DNA from: JAFDVL01 sp963794955
Lineage (GTDB): Bacteria; Acidobacteriota; Blastocatellia; RBC074
Assembly (NCBI GenBank): GCA_963794955.1
Contig: CAWCGF010000013.1
Span: forward strand, 186,001 to 250,000
Reading direction: 5' to 3'
DNA: 64,000 nt
The notes under the pieces are model-generated. The model saw only the letters and a list, made by a program, of their open reading frames with translations, did not search any database and was not told the origin of the DNA. Position 1 is the first letter of the stretch; each line of letters opens with the position of its first letter. Both the position numbers and the translations under genes were made by a program. Shown here one piece after another: positions 9,564 through 18,149 of the stretch.

Positions 9564-11984
9564 CTATTCATAGCGCAACGCAATCATCGGATCAACTTTC
9601 GTAGCCCGCCGCGCTGGAACCCAGCATGCGACCAATGCCACCGCCGCTAACAGCAAGGATACGCCCGCAAATGTTGTCCAATTCGTCACACTCACCCCCA
9701 CCAACAGCGTCGAGACGAAGTACACCAACACAACCGAGCTGGCTAAGCCAATGGCCACTCCCATTGCCGTCAACTTCATTCCCTGCCGCACGATCATCCG
9801 CAGCACGTCGCCCGTCTGTGCGCCGAGCGCCATCCGAATGCCGATTTCATGCCTGCGCTGATTGACGCTGTACGACATCACGCCGTAAATGCCGACGGCA
9901 GCCAACAGCAACGCGACTACGGCAAAGATGCTCAGCAATGAAAACGAAAAGCTGTGCAGCAGGACGGATTGCTCACGCACCTCCGTCATCGTGCGGATTT
10001 GAAAAATCGGCTGGTCACGATCCATCGCTTGCAGTTCGCTGCGAATCGCCGCCGTCATTGCGCTGGGTTCGGAACGAGTCCGCGCGGCCAGCAGCATCTC
10101 GCTGCCCGCCGATTGCGTGTGGGGCAAATAGTATTCCGGCTGCATCGGCGTGTTCAGATCATGCCGCACATCGGCAATCACACCGACGATTTCGCGCCAG
10201 GGATTCGTGGGGCTGATTTCTCCGGTAAAACGGAACCGTTTGCCAATCGCATCGCCATTCGGGAAAAACTTTTTCGCCAGCGTTTCGTTGACGATCACCA
10301 CGGGCGACGCATCGGTCTTGTCTTGCTCGCTGAAGCCGCGCCCTTGCAATAAGGTAATGCCCATCGCTTTGAAATACTCCGGCGTGCAACGGCGAAAGCG
10401 TCCGCTGAAGCGTTGACCGGGCGGCGGCTCCGGTACGCCTTCGATCAAAAAGCTGCTGGAAGAGTTTGAGCCGCCCAACGGCAAATGGCTGACAAAACCA
10501 GCGGCTTCGATGCCGGGCAAGGCTTTGATGCGACGATCAAGTTCTTGATAGAACGCGACGCGTTGTGTGGGTTCGGGATATTTTGCCTGTGGCAATTGCA
10601 ACCCCATCGTCAGCACATTTTCAGGATTGAAACCGGGATTGACTTGTAGCAAGTTCAGGAAGCTACGCATCATAAAACCTGCGCCTGTCAGCAACACCAA
10701 CGATAATGCAACTTCCGCCACGACTAACGCGCTACGCAACCGACTGCGGGAGGCGCTGGCCGAGCCTTTACTTCCTTCCTTCAGCGTTTCGTTCAAATCA
10801 GGCTTGGCGGCTTGCAGTGCCGGAGCTAAGCCAAAGAGGATTCCCGTCAATAATGACAGGCCCAGCGTGAAGCCAAGCACGGAGTAATTCAATCCCAAAT
10901 TGCGCAAGCCCGACACAAAGCTAAACGCTTCGGCGGGCAATGACGACTTGAGCAATTCCACGCCCCACATCGCCAGCAACACGCCGAGCGCGCCGCCCAC
11001 AAGCGCCAGCATCACACTTTCGGTCAGCAGTTGCCGAATCAACGCAATGCGTCCTGCGCCCATTGCCGCGCGAATCGCCATCTCGCGGCTGCGCTCTGCC
11101 GCCCGCGCTAAGAGCAGGTTCGCTACGTTGGCGCACGCAATCAACAACACAAAACCGACCGCGCACATCAACACGATCAACGCGAGGCGATACGATCTGA
11201 CCGTGTCGTCCAGCAACGGATATACGCCCGCGCTGAGGCCCGTGTTGTTATCAGGATATTGCTGCGCCAGCCGCGCGGCGATGGACGACATTTCGGTTTG
11301 TGCGGCAGCCACAGAAACGCCCGCTTTCAACCGCCCCACGACAAGGTACGAATGATTGCCACGATTCGTTTTCATCTCCGGCGTGAGCGCAATCGGAGCC
11401 AGCAACACCATGCCGCGCGGGAAGTTGAATTCCGCAGGCATCACGCCAATGATCGTGCGTATCAGGCCATTCACTTGCATCGTTTTGCCAACGATATTCG
11501 GATCGCTGCCAAAGCGCCGTTGCCACAACCCGTGTGAGAGAATCACCGTAGTGTTTTTGCCGGGTTCATTCTCTTCCGCTTTGAAGTTGCGCCCCATCAT
11601 CGGTTGCATCCCAAGCGCATCCAGCAAATTTGCCGTCACGAGAAAGCCTTGCACGCGTTCCGGGTTCTCAGTCCCTGTGAGGTTGACGCCCGACCATTGG
11701 TAAAGCGCGAGGTGTTCATACGACTGACTCTGCGCCTGCCAGTCCAGGTAATTGGCAATGGAGACTTCATTGTGTGGAGTGCGCTGCGATTCATCCCAGA
11801 CGGCAACGATGCGCTCCAGTTCCGGGAACGGAAACGGCTTGAGCAACAGCGCGTACACCACACTGAAAATCGCCGTATTCGCGCCAATGCCGAGCGCCAG
11901 CGCCAGCACCGCAATAATCGTCACGCCGGGTTTCTTCCATAACATTCGTGCGCCGTAGCGCAGATCGCTCAAGAGATGTTCCAT
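9564..11984 (-). CDS. ADOP-family permease B
   Basis: Intact 806-residue paralogue of the permease at 1831-4275. The leader is MEHLLSDLRYGARML; the first FtsX block carries IACANVANLLLARAAERSRE; the protein ends PARRATKVDPMIALRYE. The first periplasmic domain contains the family's NYLDWQAQSQSYEHL segment. It differs from its neighbours mainly in both periplasmic domains, which suggests divergent partners or ligands. No regulator or ATPase gene adjoins it; upstream is a 440-base gap and then the TIR gene on the opposite strand. Confidence 0.9.
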   Translation of the reverse strand: MEHLLSDLRYGARMLWKKPGVTIIAVLALALGIGANTAIFSVVYALLLKPFPFPELERIVAVWDESQRTPHNEVSIANYLDWQAQSQSYEHLALYQWSGVNLTGTENPERVQGFLVTANLLDALGMQPMMGRNFKAEENEPGKNTTVILSHGLWQRRFGSDPNIVGKTMQVNGLIRTIIGVMPAEFNFPRGMVLLAPIALTPEMKTNRGNHSYLVVGRLKAGVSVAAAQTEMSSIAARLAQQYPDNNTGLSAGVYPLLDDTVRSYRLALIVLMCAVGFVLLIACANVANLLLARAAERSREMAIRAAMGAGRIALIRQLLTESVMLALVGGALGVLLAMWGVELLKSSLPAEAFSFVSGLRNLGLNYSVLGFTLGLSLLTGILFGLAPALQAAKPDLNETLKEGSKGSASASRSRLRSALVVAEVALSLVLLTGAGFMMRSFLNLLQVNPGFNPENVLTMGLQLPQAKYPEPTQRVAFYQELDRRIKALPGIEAAGFVSHLPLGGSNSSSSFLIEGVPEPPPGQRFSGRFRRCTPEYFKAMGITLLQGRGFSEQDKTDASPVVIVNETLAKKFFPNGDAIGKRFRFTGEISPTNPWREIVGVIADVRHDLNTPMQPEYYLPHTQSAGSEMLLAARTRSEPSAMTAAIRSELQAMDRDQPIFQIRTMTEVREQSVLLHSFSFSLLSIFAVVALLLAAVGIYGVMSYSVNQRRHEIGIRMALGAQTGDVLRMIVRQGMKLTAMGVAIGLASSVVLVYFVSTLLVGVSVTNWTTFAGVSLLLAAVALVACWVPARRATKVDPMIALRYE

Positions 11985-12426
11985 ATTCGACGCTCCTCTG
12001 CAAAAGCCGACAGATTGAAAGGTTAGTAATCACACTTCCGAATGCCCAGTCAGTAACCAAATGGCGTGCCAACCGCGAGGGAACAGTAAATGCTGAAAAG
12101 GCGAGGTTTGCTCTGATTTGTGCTGATGAATGGCGCTTCATAATGTTCGCTAATGGGATGAGGCTGTCCCAAAAACGGATACAAGTCGAAGAGTGATAGG
12201 CAGGGATTACCGCAAAGGCGCAAAGAGGCAAAGGGACAAAGGGAGGACTCAGCCTTCTTAAGTTTCTTTGCGCCTTTGCTTCTTTGCTCCCTTGCGTTGA
12301 ATTCCTTCTGATGGTGGTCGTATACTTTGCGCCGTTCCAGCTACATCGCGTCTCAGCCACGAACAGCACCGTGCGGGCAAAGCGGCTCCGGCTGAGGGAC
12401 AGAACCTGTACATCAAAGGGGTAAGC
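11985..12426. other. Non-coding gap between divergent genes
   Basis: This gap separates the minus-strand ADOP B from the plus-strand TIR gene and should hold both promoters, though I could not assign -35/-10 boxes with confidence. Its only clear structure is the GCAAAG-rich inverted repeat at 12211-12296. No start/stop pattern suggests a missed gene. Confidence 0.4.
12211..12296. repeat. GCAAAG-rich imperfect inverted repeat
   Basis: The left arm begins CGCAAAGGCGCAAAGAGGC (12211 onward). The right arm, on the other strand, reads CGCAAGGGAGCAAAGAAGC and ends with GGCGCAAAG (about 12266-12296). The arms are about 31 bases, pair imperfectly, and are separated by roughly 20-25 bases. It is built from an A+G-rich word repeated inside each arm. 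It resembles dispersed intergenic repeats found in soil bacteria; function unknown. Confidence 0.55.
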
Positions 12427-12990
12427 ATGGCAGACGATTTCAACTACGACGTATTCCTGAGCCACAGTGCCAAAGACAAAGACATCGTGCGCGCCGTCGC
12501 CGAGCGGTTGCGGGCGGACGGGCTGCGCGTGTGGTTCGATGAGTGGATATTGAAGCCCGGCGACAGCATTCCGGCGAAGATCGAGGAAGGGTTGGAGCAG
12601 TCCCGCGTGCTGGTGCTGTGCATGTCGGCGCAGGCGTTCGGCTCCGACTGGGCGCAGTTGGAAGCGGGCACGTTCCGGTTCCGCGACCCGCTGAACCAGG
12701 AGCGCCGCTTCATTCCGCTGCGGCTCGACGCGGCCCCCATCAAAGGCTCGCTGGCGCAATTCCTATACATCAACTGGCTGCCGGAGGCGCGCGAGCAGGA
12801 ATACGAAAAACTGCTCGAAGCTTGTAGCGTCGCCAGCGCAAGGAGGAGGCGGAGATTAGTCGTCCGCAGAGTGCGGAGAATTTTATCCATCTCAATTACG
12901 AAGGAAGAATCGATGCTTACGCGTTCAGTCAAGATGGAAAGCTCGCCATCACAGGTCCAAGTGACGGACGGTTCGGCTGTGGGAGCTTGA
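12427..12990 (+). CDS. TIR-domain segment
   Basis: The open frame encodes 187 residues, of which about 1-135 form a TIR domain: YDVFLSHSAKDKD (strand A), RVWFDEWILKPGDSI (BB loop region) and SDWAQLE, where Glu79 occupies the position of the catalytic glutamate of NAD-cleaving TIR enzymes (S-x-W-x3-E). After residue 138 the frame turns into an Arg-rich stretch because an A appears to be missing near 12840. In the other frame the protein continues KEEAEISRPQSAENFIHLN and then YEGRIDAYAFSQDGKLAITG, which starts a WD40 repeat. If translated alone it would give a free TIR domain with a junk tail. The start ATG at 12427 follows AGGGG with a short spacer. Confidence 0.8.
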   Translation: MADDFNYDVFLSHSAKDKDIVRAVAERLRADGLRVWFDEWILKPGDSIPAKIEEGLEQSRVLVLCMSAQAFGSDWAQLEAGTFRFRDPLNQERRFIPLRLDAAPIKGSLAQFLYINWLPEAREQEYEKLLEACSVASARRRRRLVVRRVRRILSISITKEESMLTRSVKMESSPSQVQVTDGSAVGA

Positions 12991-12999
12991 CAGTAGGCA

Positions 13000-13740
13000 T
13001 TGTCTGCACGTGTATTTACTGGTCACACTAACAGTGTTTGGAGCGTAGCGTGGAGTCCTAATGGCCAAGACGTTGGGCTTGGTAGCTTTAGAGAAAAAGC
13101 TGCGACTGTGGTAGTTGGCCAGCAGGCGCTGCCTAGCGTGGGATTCGAAGGACACCGGAATTATCACAAGCGTGGCATGGAGTCCCGATGGCATATTTGC
13201 TCTCTTCGGTGACTCAGGACTGTACCGTGGCTATGGGATGTTAAGCAAAATGATTGTGAGCGTAATCTGCGGCGGGCATCAGTACCAGTGTCCTGAGCGT
13301 AGCGTGGAGTCCTAACGGTAAACTTTGTGTTCTCTCGGGCGCAGTGACAGGACAGTGCGACTATGGGAAATTGCCAGGAGGTTCGACTGCCTCGCTTCCT
13401 AAAAGGCCACATTTTGGCGGTCAATAGTGTGTCTTGGGATTCCGATCAATCTTGCGCTCTCTCTGGCGCGAATGGTGGCAGCTTGCGATTGTGGGATGTG
13501 GAAACAGGTCACTGCCTACGTGTGCTCGAAGGCCATACTTCAGGAGTAAGAAGTGTGGCGTGGAGTGCCGATCATCGCTATGCGCTGTCCGGCGCTGACG
13601 TATCACGGTGCGACTTTGGGACATGGAAACAGGTTGCTGTCTACGAGTACTCGAAGGCCATAAAAACTCAGTTGTAAGCGTATCCTGGAGCGCCGATCAA
13701 CACCATGCCTTTTCAGGTGACAGTCAGCGGTAGCATACGA
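13000..13740 (+). pseudogene. WD40 repeat region, multiply frameshifted
   Basis: Pieces of WD40 repeats appear in all three frames: FTGHTNSVWSVAWSPNG (about 13013), ITSVAWSPDGIFAL (about 13165), then an unbroken stretch 13363-13677 with KGHILAVNSVSW, GSLRLWDVETGHCLRVLEGH and SGVRSVAWSADHRYALSGAD, and finally SVVSVSWSADQHHAFSGD near 13680. At least five to six blades can be traced. Such propellers are usually sensor or scaffold modules in bacterial TIR and NTPase proteins. The stretch 13030-13360 changes frame every 40-100 bases. Confidence 0.65.
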
Positions 13741-13829
13741 GTTATGGGACATGCTGGAATTTGTTACAAGACCACTCGCGCCACAAGTCACTGTGGTAGA
13801 CCTAACACCCGCACCAGATACAATACACA

Positions 13830-15265
13830 AATGCCAAAGTTCTTCTCGTCGGGGACACCAGCTCAGGCAAGACCGGGATTGGCGCACCGTTTGGCGACAG
13901 GCAAGTGGAAACCGAGCGATGGCTCTACAGTGGGAGCGTGGTCTACGCAATGGTCGCTGCCGAATGTATCCACCACCCAAAACGAAGAAGGGCTGGAGAG
14001 TGAAATCTGGTTGTGGGATTTTGGCGGACAGGCCGACCAGCGGTTGGTGCATCAGCTTTATATGGATCGCACCGCGCTGATCCTGCTGCTGTTCGATGCA
14101 GACAAGGAAGACGTGCTGCCAGGGTTGCGCGAGTGGCAGACAGCGTTGCGACGTGTGTGCCGCCGAGACGCCATTGTTGATGGTCGCTGGACGCAAAGAT
14201 GCGGGATTCAAAGCAAGTCGCGGCAAATTGCAAAGCTATGCTCAAGAGCAAGGCTTTCGCTTTTTCGAGACAAGCGCCAAGGAAGGCGACGGATGCGACG
14301 AATTAAGTCAGGCAATTAAGGATGGTATTCCGTGGGCGCAGATGGAAAAGCACACGTCGCCGCGCATCTTCAAACTTATCAAAGATCACATCCTGAAGCT
14401 GCGTGATGAGGGCGAGGTCTTGCTGACCTTCAAGGAATTGCGCGAAAAGCTCTGGCAACGGCTGTCCGACGAACCGCGCTTTGACGATGCGACGCTGCAA
14501 ACGGTGATCGGCTTGCTGGATGGCCCCGGCGCGGTGAAGGAGTTGGATTACGGCACCTACATCCTGCTGCAACCGGAGTGGGTCAATGCCTACGCGCAGG
14601 CGGTGATCCGCACGCTGCGCCAGGACCCGACCGAACTGGGCTGCCTGCCGTTGCGCAGCATCGCCGAAGGGCGGCTGCTGTTTCAGACAGTCGAACGCGA
14701 CGGCAACATCGCGGAAATGAAACGCTTGGACGCAGCCGACGAACGCGTCGTGTTGCGCGAAATGGAACGGCAACTGGAAGAACGCGGCCTGTGTTTGCGC
14801 CAGGGCGACAAACTCGTCTTCCCCAGCCATTGCGGACGCGAACGCCCGGCGGTCGTCGAACATCCGGCGGTGTTTGTGAGCTACGCCGTGCAAGGCTATC
14901 TGGATGACATCTACGCCACGCTGGTGGTCAAACTGGCCGACAGCGAATCGTTCAAGCTCAAGGAACTGTGGCGCGATGCGGCGGACTTTGCGACGCTCGC
15001 CGGAGCGCATCACATGGGCATCAAGCTCACCCGCGCAGCCGCCAGCAACGGCGACATCAGCGTCTATTTCGCGCCGGGCGTGACGGAACAGGAACAGGCG
15101 ATCTTTGCCAATTACATCCACGCTCATCTCGAACCACCGCGCAGCGAAAAGGTGCAACGGCTGAGACATTACGTTTGCCCCAAGTGCCACACACCGAAAG
15201 GGAACCCGCAAGCGCAGATGCAAAAGCTGCTCGCCAAGCGGGACCAAGGCTACGGTGGTCTGTGA
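13830..15265 (+). pseudogene. ROC GTPase and COR-like segment
   Basis: The P-loop AKVLLVGDTSSGKT is encoded about 13835-13876. One extra G near 13877 moves the frame to GLAHRLATGKWKPSDGSTVG. The G3 motif reads IWLWDFGGQADQRLVHQLYM, the DxGGQ form characteristic of ROC domains rather than Ras (DTAGQ). A second shift near 14150 leads to LLMVAGRKDAGFKAS and FFETSAKEGDGCDEL, the end of the G domain with the SAK G5 motif. The long frame 14096-15265 then carries a COR-like region (REKLWQRLSDEPRFDDATL; DYGTYILLQPEWV; GLCLRQGDKLVFPS) and CPKC. ROC-COR proteins dimerise through COR and use GTP as a switch; that is family knowledge. Confidence 0.65.
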
Positions 15266-15866
15266 TGTATGCGATACGCAATTCAAGCTGTGGGATAACC
15301 TGGAACGATTGTTCGCCAGTGCGGAGGTGCGGGCGCAGGTTGAGGTCTTGCAAGCCGTGGATGCCAGTCGGCTGGATTCACGCCGCAAAGGCAAACTGCT
15401 GGCGCTGGAAGTCGCCGCCCGCATCGCCAGCGCCGACCAGAAATGCTTCGAGATTCCGGCGACGGAAGATGAAGGCATTGACATGGAATTGGAGTTCACC
15501 GACGACGACGGCAAAGGCACGGGGAAGCGGCATTACTTGCAATTGAAATCCGGCAATTCGCACCTGAAAAAGCTGAAGAACGGGAAAGAGATTTTTGGGA
15601 TCAAAGAGCCGCGCTGGGTGGAATACTGGTTGAAGCAACCGCATCCCGTGATGCTGGTGATCGGCACGTTTGCCGAAGACGATGAACGCTCCTTCGGCAA
15701 AGACAAGCTGGAATTCGCCGACGTCCGCTGGATGGAGATCAGCAGCGTCCTGCAACGCGAAAGCGAGAATGGCACGAAGCCCGTGAAGCAGATCGAATTC
15801 ATTGGCGAACGTTTGGACATGACCAGTGTGAGACGTTGGCGGGACAAGGCGTTAGGTTTGTCGTAG
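15255..15866 (+). CDS. DUF4365-domain segment with zinc knuckle
   Basis: The open frame gives up to 203 residues. It starts with the second half of a zinc ribbon (VCDVCDTQFKLWD). After a helical linker comes DUF4365: IDMELEFTDDDGKGTGKRHYLQLKSGNS, EPRWVEYWLKQPHPVMLVIG and VRWMEISSVLQRE. The acidic residue followed by a Q-x-K motif (LQLKSG) resembles restriction-endonuclease-fold active sites, so a nuclease role is plausible. It cannot be a free-standing gene by design, because its first cysteines pair with CPKC encoded in the previous frame; the separate ORF results from a one-base shift near 15250. Annotation as an independent gene is possible but misleading. Confidence 0.75.
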   Translation: MVCDVCDTQFKLWDNLERLFASAEVRAQVEVLQAVDASRLDSRRKGKLLALEVAARIASADQKCFEIPATEDEGIDMELEFTDDDGKGTGKRHYLQLKSGNSHLKKLKNGKEIFGIKEPRWVEYWLKQPHPVMLVIGTFAEDDERSFGKDKLEFADVRWMEISSVLQRESENGTKPVKQIEFIGERLDMTSVRRWRDKALGLS

Positions 15867-15940
15867 TACCGGGGCGAAATTCGCCAAAGTCCGCACAGTG
15901 GTTTATCGATTGCCGCGCCAACCACAAGGAGCCGAGTGTT

Positions 15941-16327
15941 ATGCCAACGATTCAAATCGAGACCGAACAATTATTGAACGCGGCGTTGCAAATGTCGGAG
16001 GAGGAGTTGAAGCAATTCGTCGCCAAACTTTTTGCGCTTAAGGCCAGAGAGAGAGTTCCGGCTCTTTCTGAGCAAGAGTCCAAACTTATGCTTCAGATCA
16101 ATCAAGGACTTTCGTCTGCCGATGCCAGACGGAGGAAGGAATTGATTGCCAAACGAGAGTCCTACACGATCGCCGAAGACGAATTGCAAGAATTGATCCG
16201 GCTTACTGACGAAGCTGAGCGGCTGAACGTCGAGAGAGTGAAGCATCTGATAGAGCTTTCTCATTTGCGGAATGTCCCGCTGGAAGAATTGATGAAGCAG
16301 TTAGGCATCAAACCTGCCGCGCTATGA
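15941..16327 (+). CDS. Small helical protein paired with HNH gene
   Basis: A 128-residue soluble protein, rich in charged helices (EEELKQFVAKLFALKARER; LSEQESKLMLQINQGL; LIRLTDEAERLNVERVKHL). I place the start at 15941, nine bases after AAGGAG, instead of the longer frame from 15836 that overlaps the end of the DUF4365 frame. It overlaps the HNH gene by ATGA, so the two are made together. Similar helical-protein/HNH pairs are common in cyanobacteria and acidobacteria; the helical member may be an antitoxin or a targeting subunit, but no function is established here. Confidence 0.75.
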   Translation: MPTIQIETEQLLNAALQMSEEELKQFVAKLFALKARERVPALSEQESKLMLQINQGLSSADARRRKELIAKRESYTIAEDELQELIRLTDEAERLNVERVKHLIELSHLRNVPLEELMKQLGIKPAAL

Positions 16328-16764
16328 CAAAACGCAAACTTCCCCGGCGATTGCAACGGATGGTCAGCGAACGCGCGCATTTCTGTTGCGAGTATTGCCT
16401 CAGCCAGGAAGCCTTTTCTCCCGATCCTTTTTCAAACGAACATATCATTCCAGAAATCTTTGGCGGCACCAGCGCGGAAGATAATCTCGCGCGTGCCTGT
16501 CAAGGTTGCAACAACATCAAGTACATCAAAACCACCGCCTTTGACCCGATTAGCTTGCAGGAAGTTCCGCTCTTTCACCCGCGCAGAGATGTCTGGCAAG
16601 CGCACTTCGCGTGGAATCGTGATCTGACCGAACTGATCGGGTTGACGCCCACGGGTCGCGCAACGATCAAAGAACTCCGCTTAAATCGGGAGAACGTTGT
16701 CAACCTGCGGCGCGTGCTGATCCTCGCTGACAAACATCCCCCAGCACATCGCACGTCTTTATAA
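16324..16764 (+). CDS. HNH endonuclease
   Basis: This 146-residue protein carries a compact HNH nuclease domain: a first zinc knuckle CCEYC (residues about 20-24), the catalytic strand NEHIIPEIFGG containing the active H, then DNLARACQGCNNIKYIKT with the second zinc pair C-x2-C and the N/H side chains. It is close to the usual size of stand-alone HNH proteins, which nick or cleave DNA. The coupled upstream gene (four-base overlap) is its likely partner. The product ends in a basic, DNA-binding-like tail. Role could be defence, mobile-element remnant or a toxin-like module; the sequence does not decide. Confidence 0.82.
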   Translation: MTKRKLPRRLQRMVSERAHFCCEYCLSQEAFSPDPFSNEHIIPEIFGGTSAEDNLARACQGCNNIKYIKTTAFDPISLQEVPLFHPRRDVWQAHFAWNRDLTELIGLTPTGRATIKELRLNRENVVNLRRVLILADKHPPAHRTSL

Positions 16765-17042
16765 TCATTCGCAACGCAACGCCATCATCGGATCAATCTT
16801 CGTGGCCCGTCGCGCTGGAATCCAGCACACCAGCAACGCCACAACCATTAACAACAAAGCGATCCCGGCGAACGTCAGCGGATCAGTTGCGCTGATGCCA
16901 TACAACAGCGCCGCGACAAATTTGCGTAAGGCAAGTGCGCCTGCGATCCCAGCGCGAATGACAGAATCGCCGTGGTCGTAACGCCCGGCTTCTTTCATAA
17001 CAGTCCCAATCTATAACGTAGGTCTTGGAGTAGGGTTTGCAT
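16765..17042 (-). pseudogene. ADOP permease relic with internal deletion
   Basis: Reading the minus strand from ATG at 17042 gives MQTLLQDLRYRLGLL and a stop. A second frame from 16998 gives a degraded first-helix region, then directly ALRKFVAALLYGISATDPLTF and PARRATKIDPMMALRCE, the last helix and tail of an ADOP. About 700 codons between the first membrane helix and the last helix are gone, leaving only the two ends in 278 bases. No function expected. Confidence 0.75.
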
Positions 17043-17107
17043 TTATTCTCCCAAAGATAGCGGGAGGACGGATGCAGGTGTCAGGTTTCGAGTTGTCAGG
17101 CAACTAC

Positions 17108-18025
17108 TTACCGCCCACTGGTTGCAGGCAGTTGTGGACGCGACAGTGCGCCATTGCCGTACTTCTCAACCTGGCGGGTTTTCATGTTGTAGACATCGCC
17201 CGTTGCCAGCACGAAATATGGTTTCTCCCACGGCTGATAGACGCGCGTGTTATCGTGGATCGCCACCTTCCACGCGCCCAGCACCTCGAAGCGGTCGCCC
17301 TTCACAATAATCGCAGTGCCTTCGGACAGGCCGATGCCGAGCAGATTGGGATATTTCTTGATGACCGGAATCAGATCGTCCCAGCGGTTGCGCGTGTTGA
17401 GGTGCTGATCTATCGCTGAGCGGCGCAGGAAGTTGAAGCCGCGTTCGTGTTCCTTTTCCGGCGTCATCATAATGTCCGGGCCAGCAATTGCGCCGCGCAC
17501 CAGATAATCGCCCTGAATCGTCGCCCCCGCCGAACTGCCGCCGATCACGCCGCCACGCGCTAACACATTGTGAAACTCGCGGTAGGTCAGCGTATTCATG
17601 TACGAATCCACAATGTTCCATTGGCGACCACCATCGAACCAAACCGCGTTGGCTTCGCGCAAGGGAGCGGCGAACGCTTCGGTATCCGCGACCTTCGGAT
17701 CGTGCGTATGCAGCATGCGCACGTTCTTGACGCCGCGCCTCTTCCACGAGGCGATGACATCTTCTTCCTTATAGGCTTTGATCTCGCCCGTTGGCGTTTT
17801 ATTGCCGCCTGCCGTGGGAACAACCACGATCTTGGCATCCAGCCCGCCCGCGAGTTCGATGAACTTTTCCATGATCCCGGTGTTCGCGGTCGGGCCACCA
17901 CCAACAATCACCAACGTGCCCTTGGCAGGGCCGTATTCCGGCGTTTCGGGCGTAGGCGGCTGCGCGAAGGCAAGCAGCGCCACAAGCAAGATGGTGAACA
18001 AGAAAATGAGAAGTCGGCTCTTCAT
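17108..18025 (-). CDS. Peptidase S51 (cyanophycinase-like), secreted
   Basis: The 305-residue product has a signal peptide (LLIFLFTILLVALLAFAQ) and an S51 fold. GTLVIVGGGPTANTGIMEKF opens the domain, and the nucleophile serine sits in VIGGSSAGATIQGDYLVRG (residues about 160-178). A glutamate-rich MTPEKEHERGFNFL segment and IDQHLNTRNRWDDLIPVI follow, as in cyanophycinases, which use a Ser-His-Glu triad to release dipeptides. The signal peptide suggests an extracytoplasmic, scavenging form rather than intracellular cyanophycin turnover. It lies between an ADOP relic and an intact ADOP on the same strand; no operon partner is evident. Confidence 0.87.
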   Translation of the reverse strand: MKSRLLIFLFTILLVALLAFAQPPTPETPEYGPAKGTLVIVGGGPTANTGIMEKFIELAGGLDAKIVVVPTAGGNKTPTGEIKAYKEEDVIASWKRRGVKNVRMLHTHDPKVADTEAFAAPLREANAVWFDGGRQWNIVDSYMNTLTYREFHNVLARGGVIGGSSAGATIQGDYLVRGAIAGPDIMMTPEKEHERGFNFLRRSAIDQHLNTRNRWDDLIPVIKKYPNLLGIGLSEGTAIIVKGDRFEVLGAWKVAIHDNTRVYQPWEKPYFVLATGDVYNMKTRQVEKYGNGALSRPQLPATSGR

Positions 18026-18149
18026 GATGTTTCCTAAATCAGGTTGTTGCTACACTCCAGAAGGAAGCGGATATGACATCACACCTATACCTTCTCAGAC
18101 GCACGGAGTAAAGGTTGCGCCGCAAATCCCTTCACCTTCCACCTTGCCG

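Larger units (their letters stand above)
12427..15866 (+). pseudogene. Decayed TIR-WD40-ROC-COR-DUF4365 gene
   Basis: Read through frame changes, one gene of about 1,100 codons runs from a TIR domain (12427-12830) through WD40 repeats (about 12930-13740), a ROC GTPase (about 13840-14330), a COR-like helical/winged region (14340-15160), a zinc ribbon and a C-terminal DUF4365 domain (15380-15866). Breaks occur near 12840, several times between 13010 and 13360, and near 13608, 13730, 13815, 13876, 14150 and 15250. The join at 15250 is firm: the ribbon's first knuckle CPKC lies before it and the second, CDVC, just after. Roco-type GTPases regulate signalling, TIR domains often cleave NAD, and DUF4365 is a predicted nuclease-like domain found in NTPase systems. 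A defence or programmed-death role is inference. The density of breaks in the WD40 part exceeds that elsewhere, so decay is more likely than sequencing error. Confidence 0.7.

Noticed and set aside
11791..12759. 322-codon minus-strand open frame across the TIR start
   Set aside because: It overlaps the ADOP B and TIR genes in the wrong frame and shows no domain.
14303..15520. 405-codon minus-strand open frame
   Set aside because: It lies antisense to the ROC/COR coding region, has no recognisable motifs, and reflects the GC-rich codon pattern of the plus strand.
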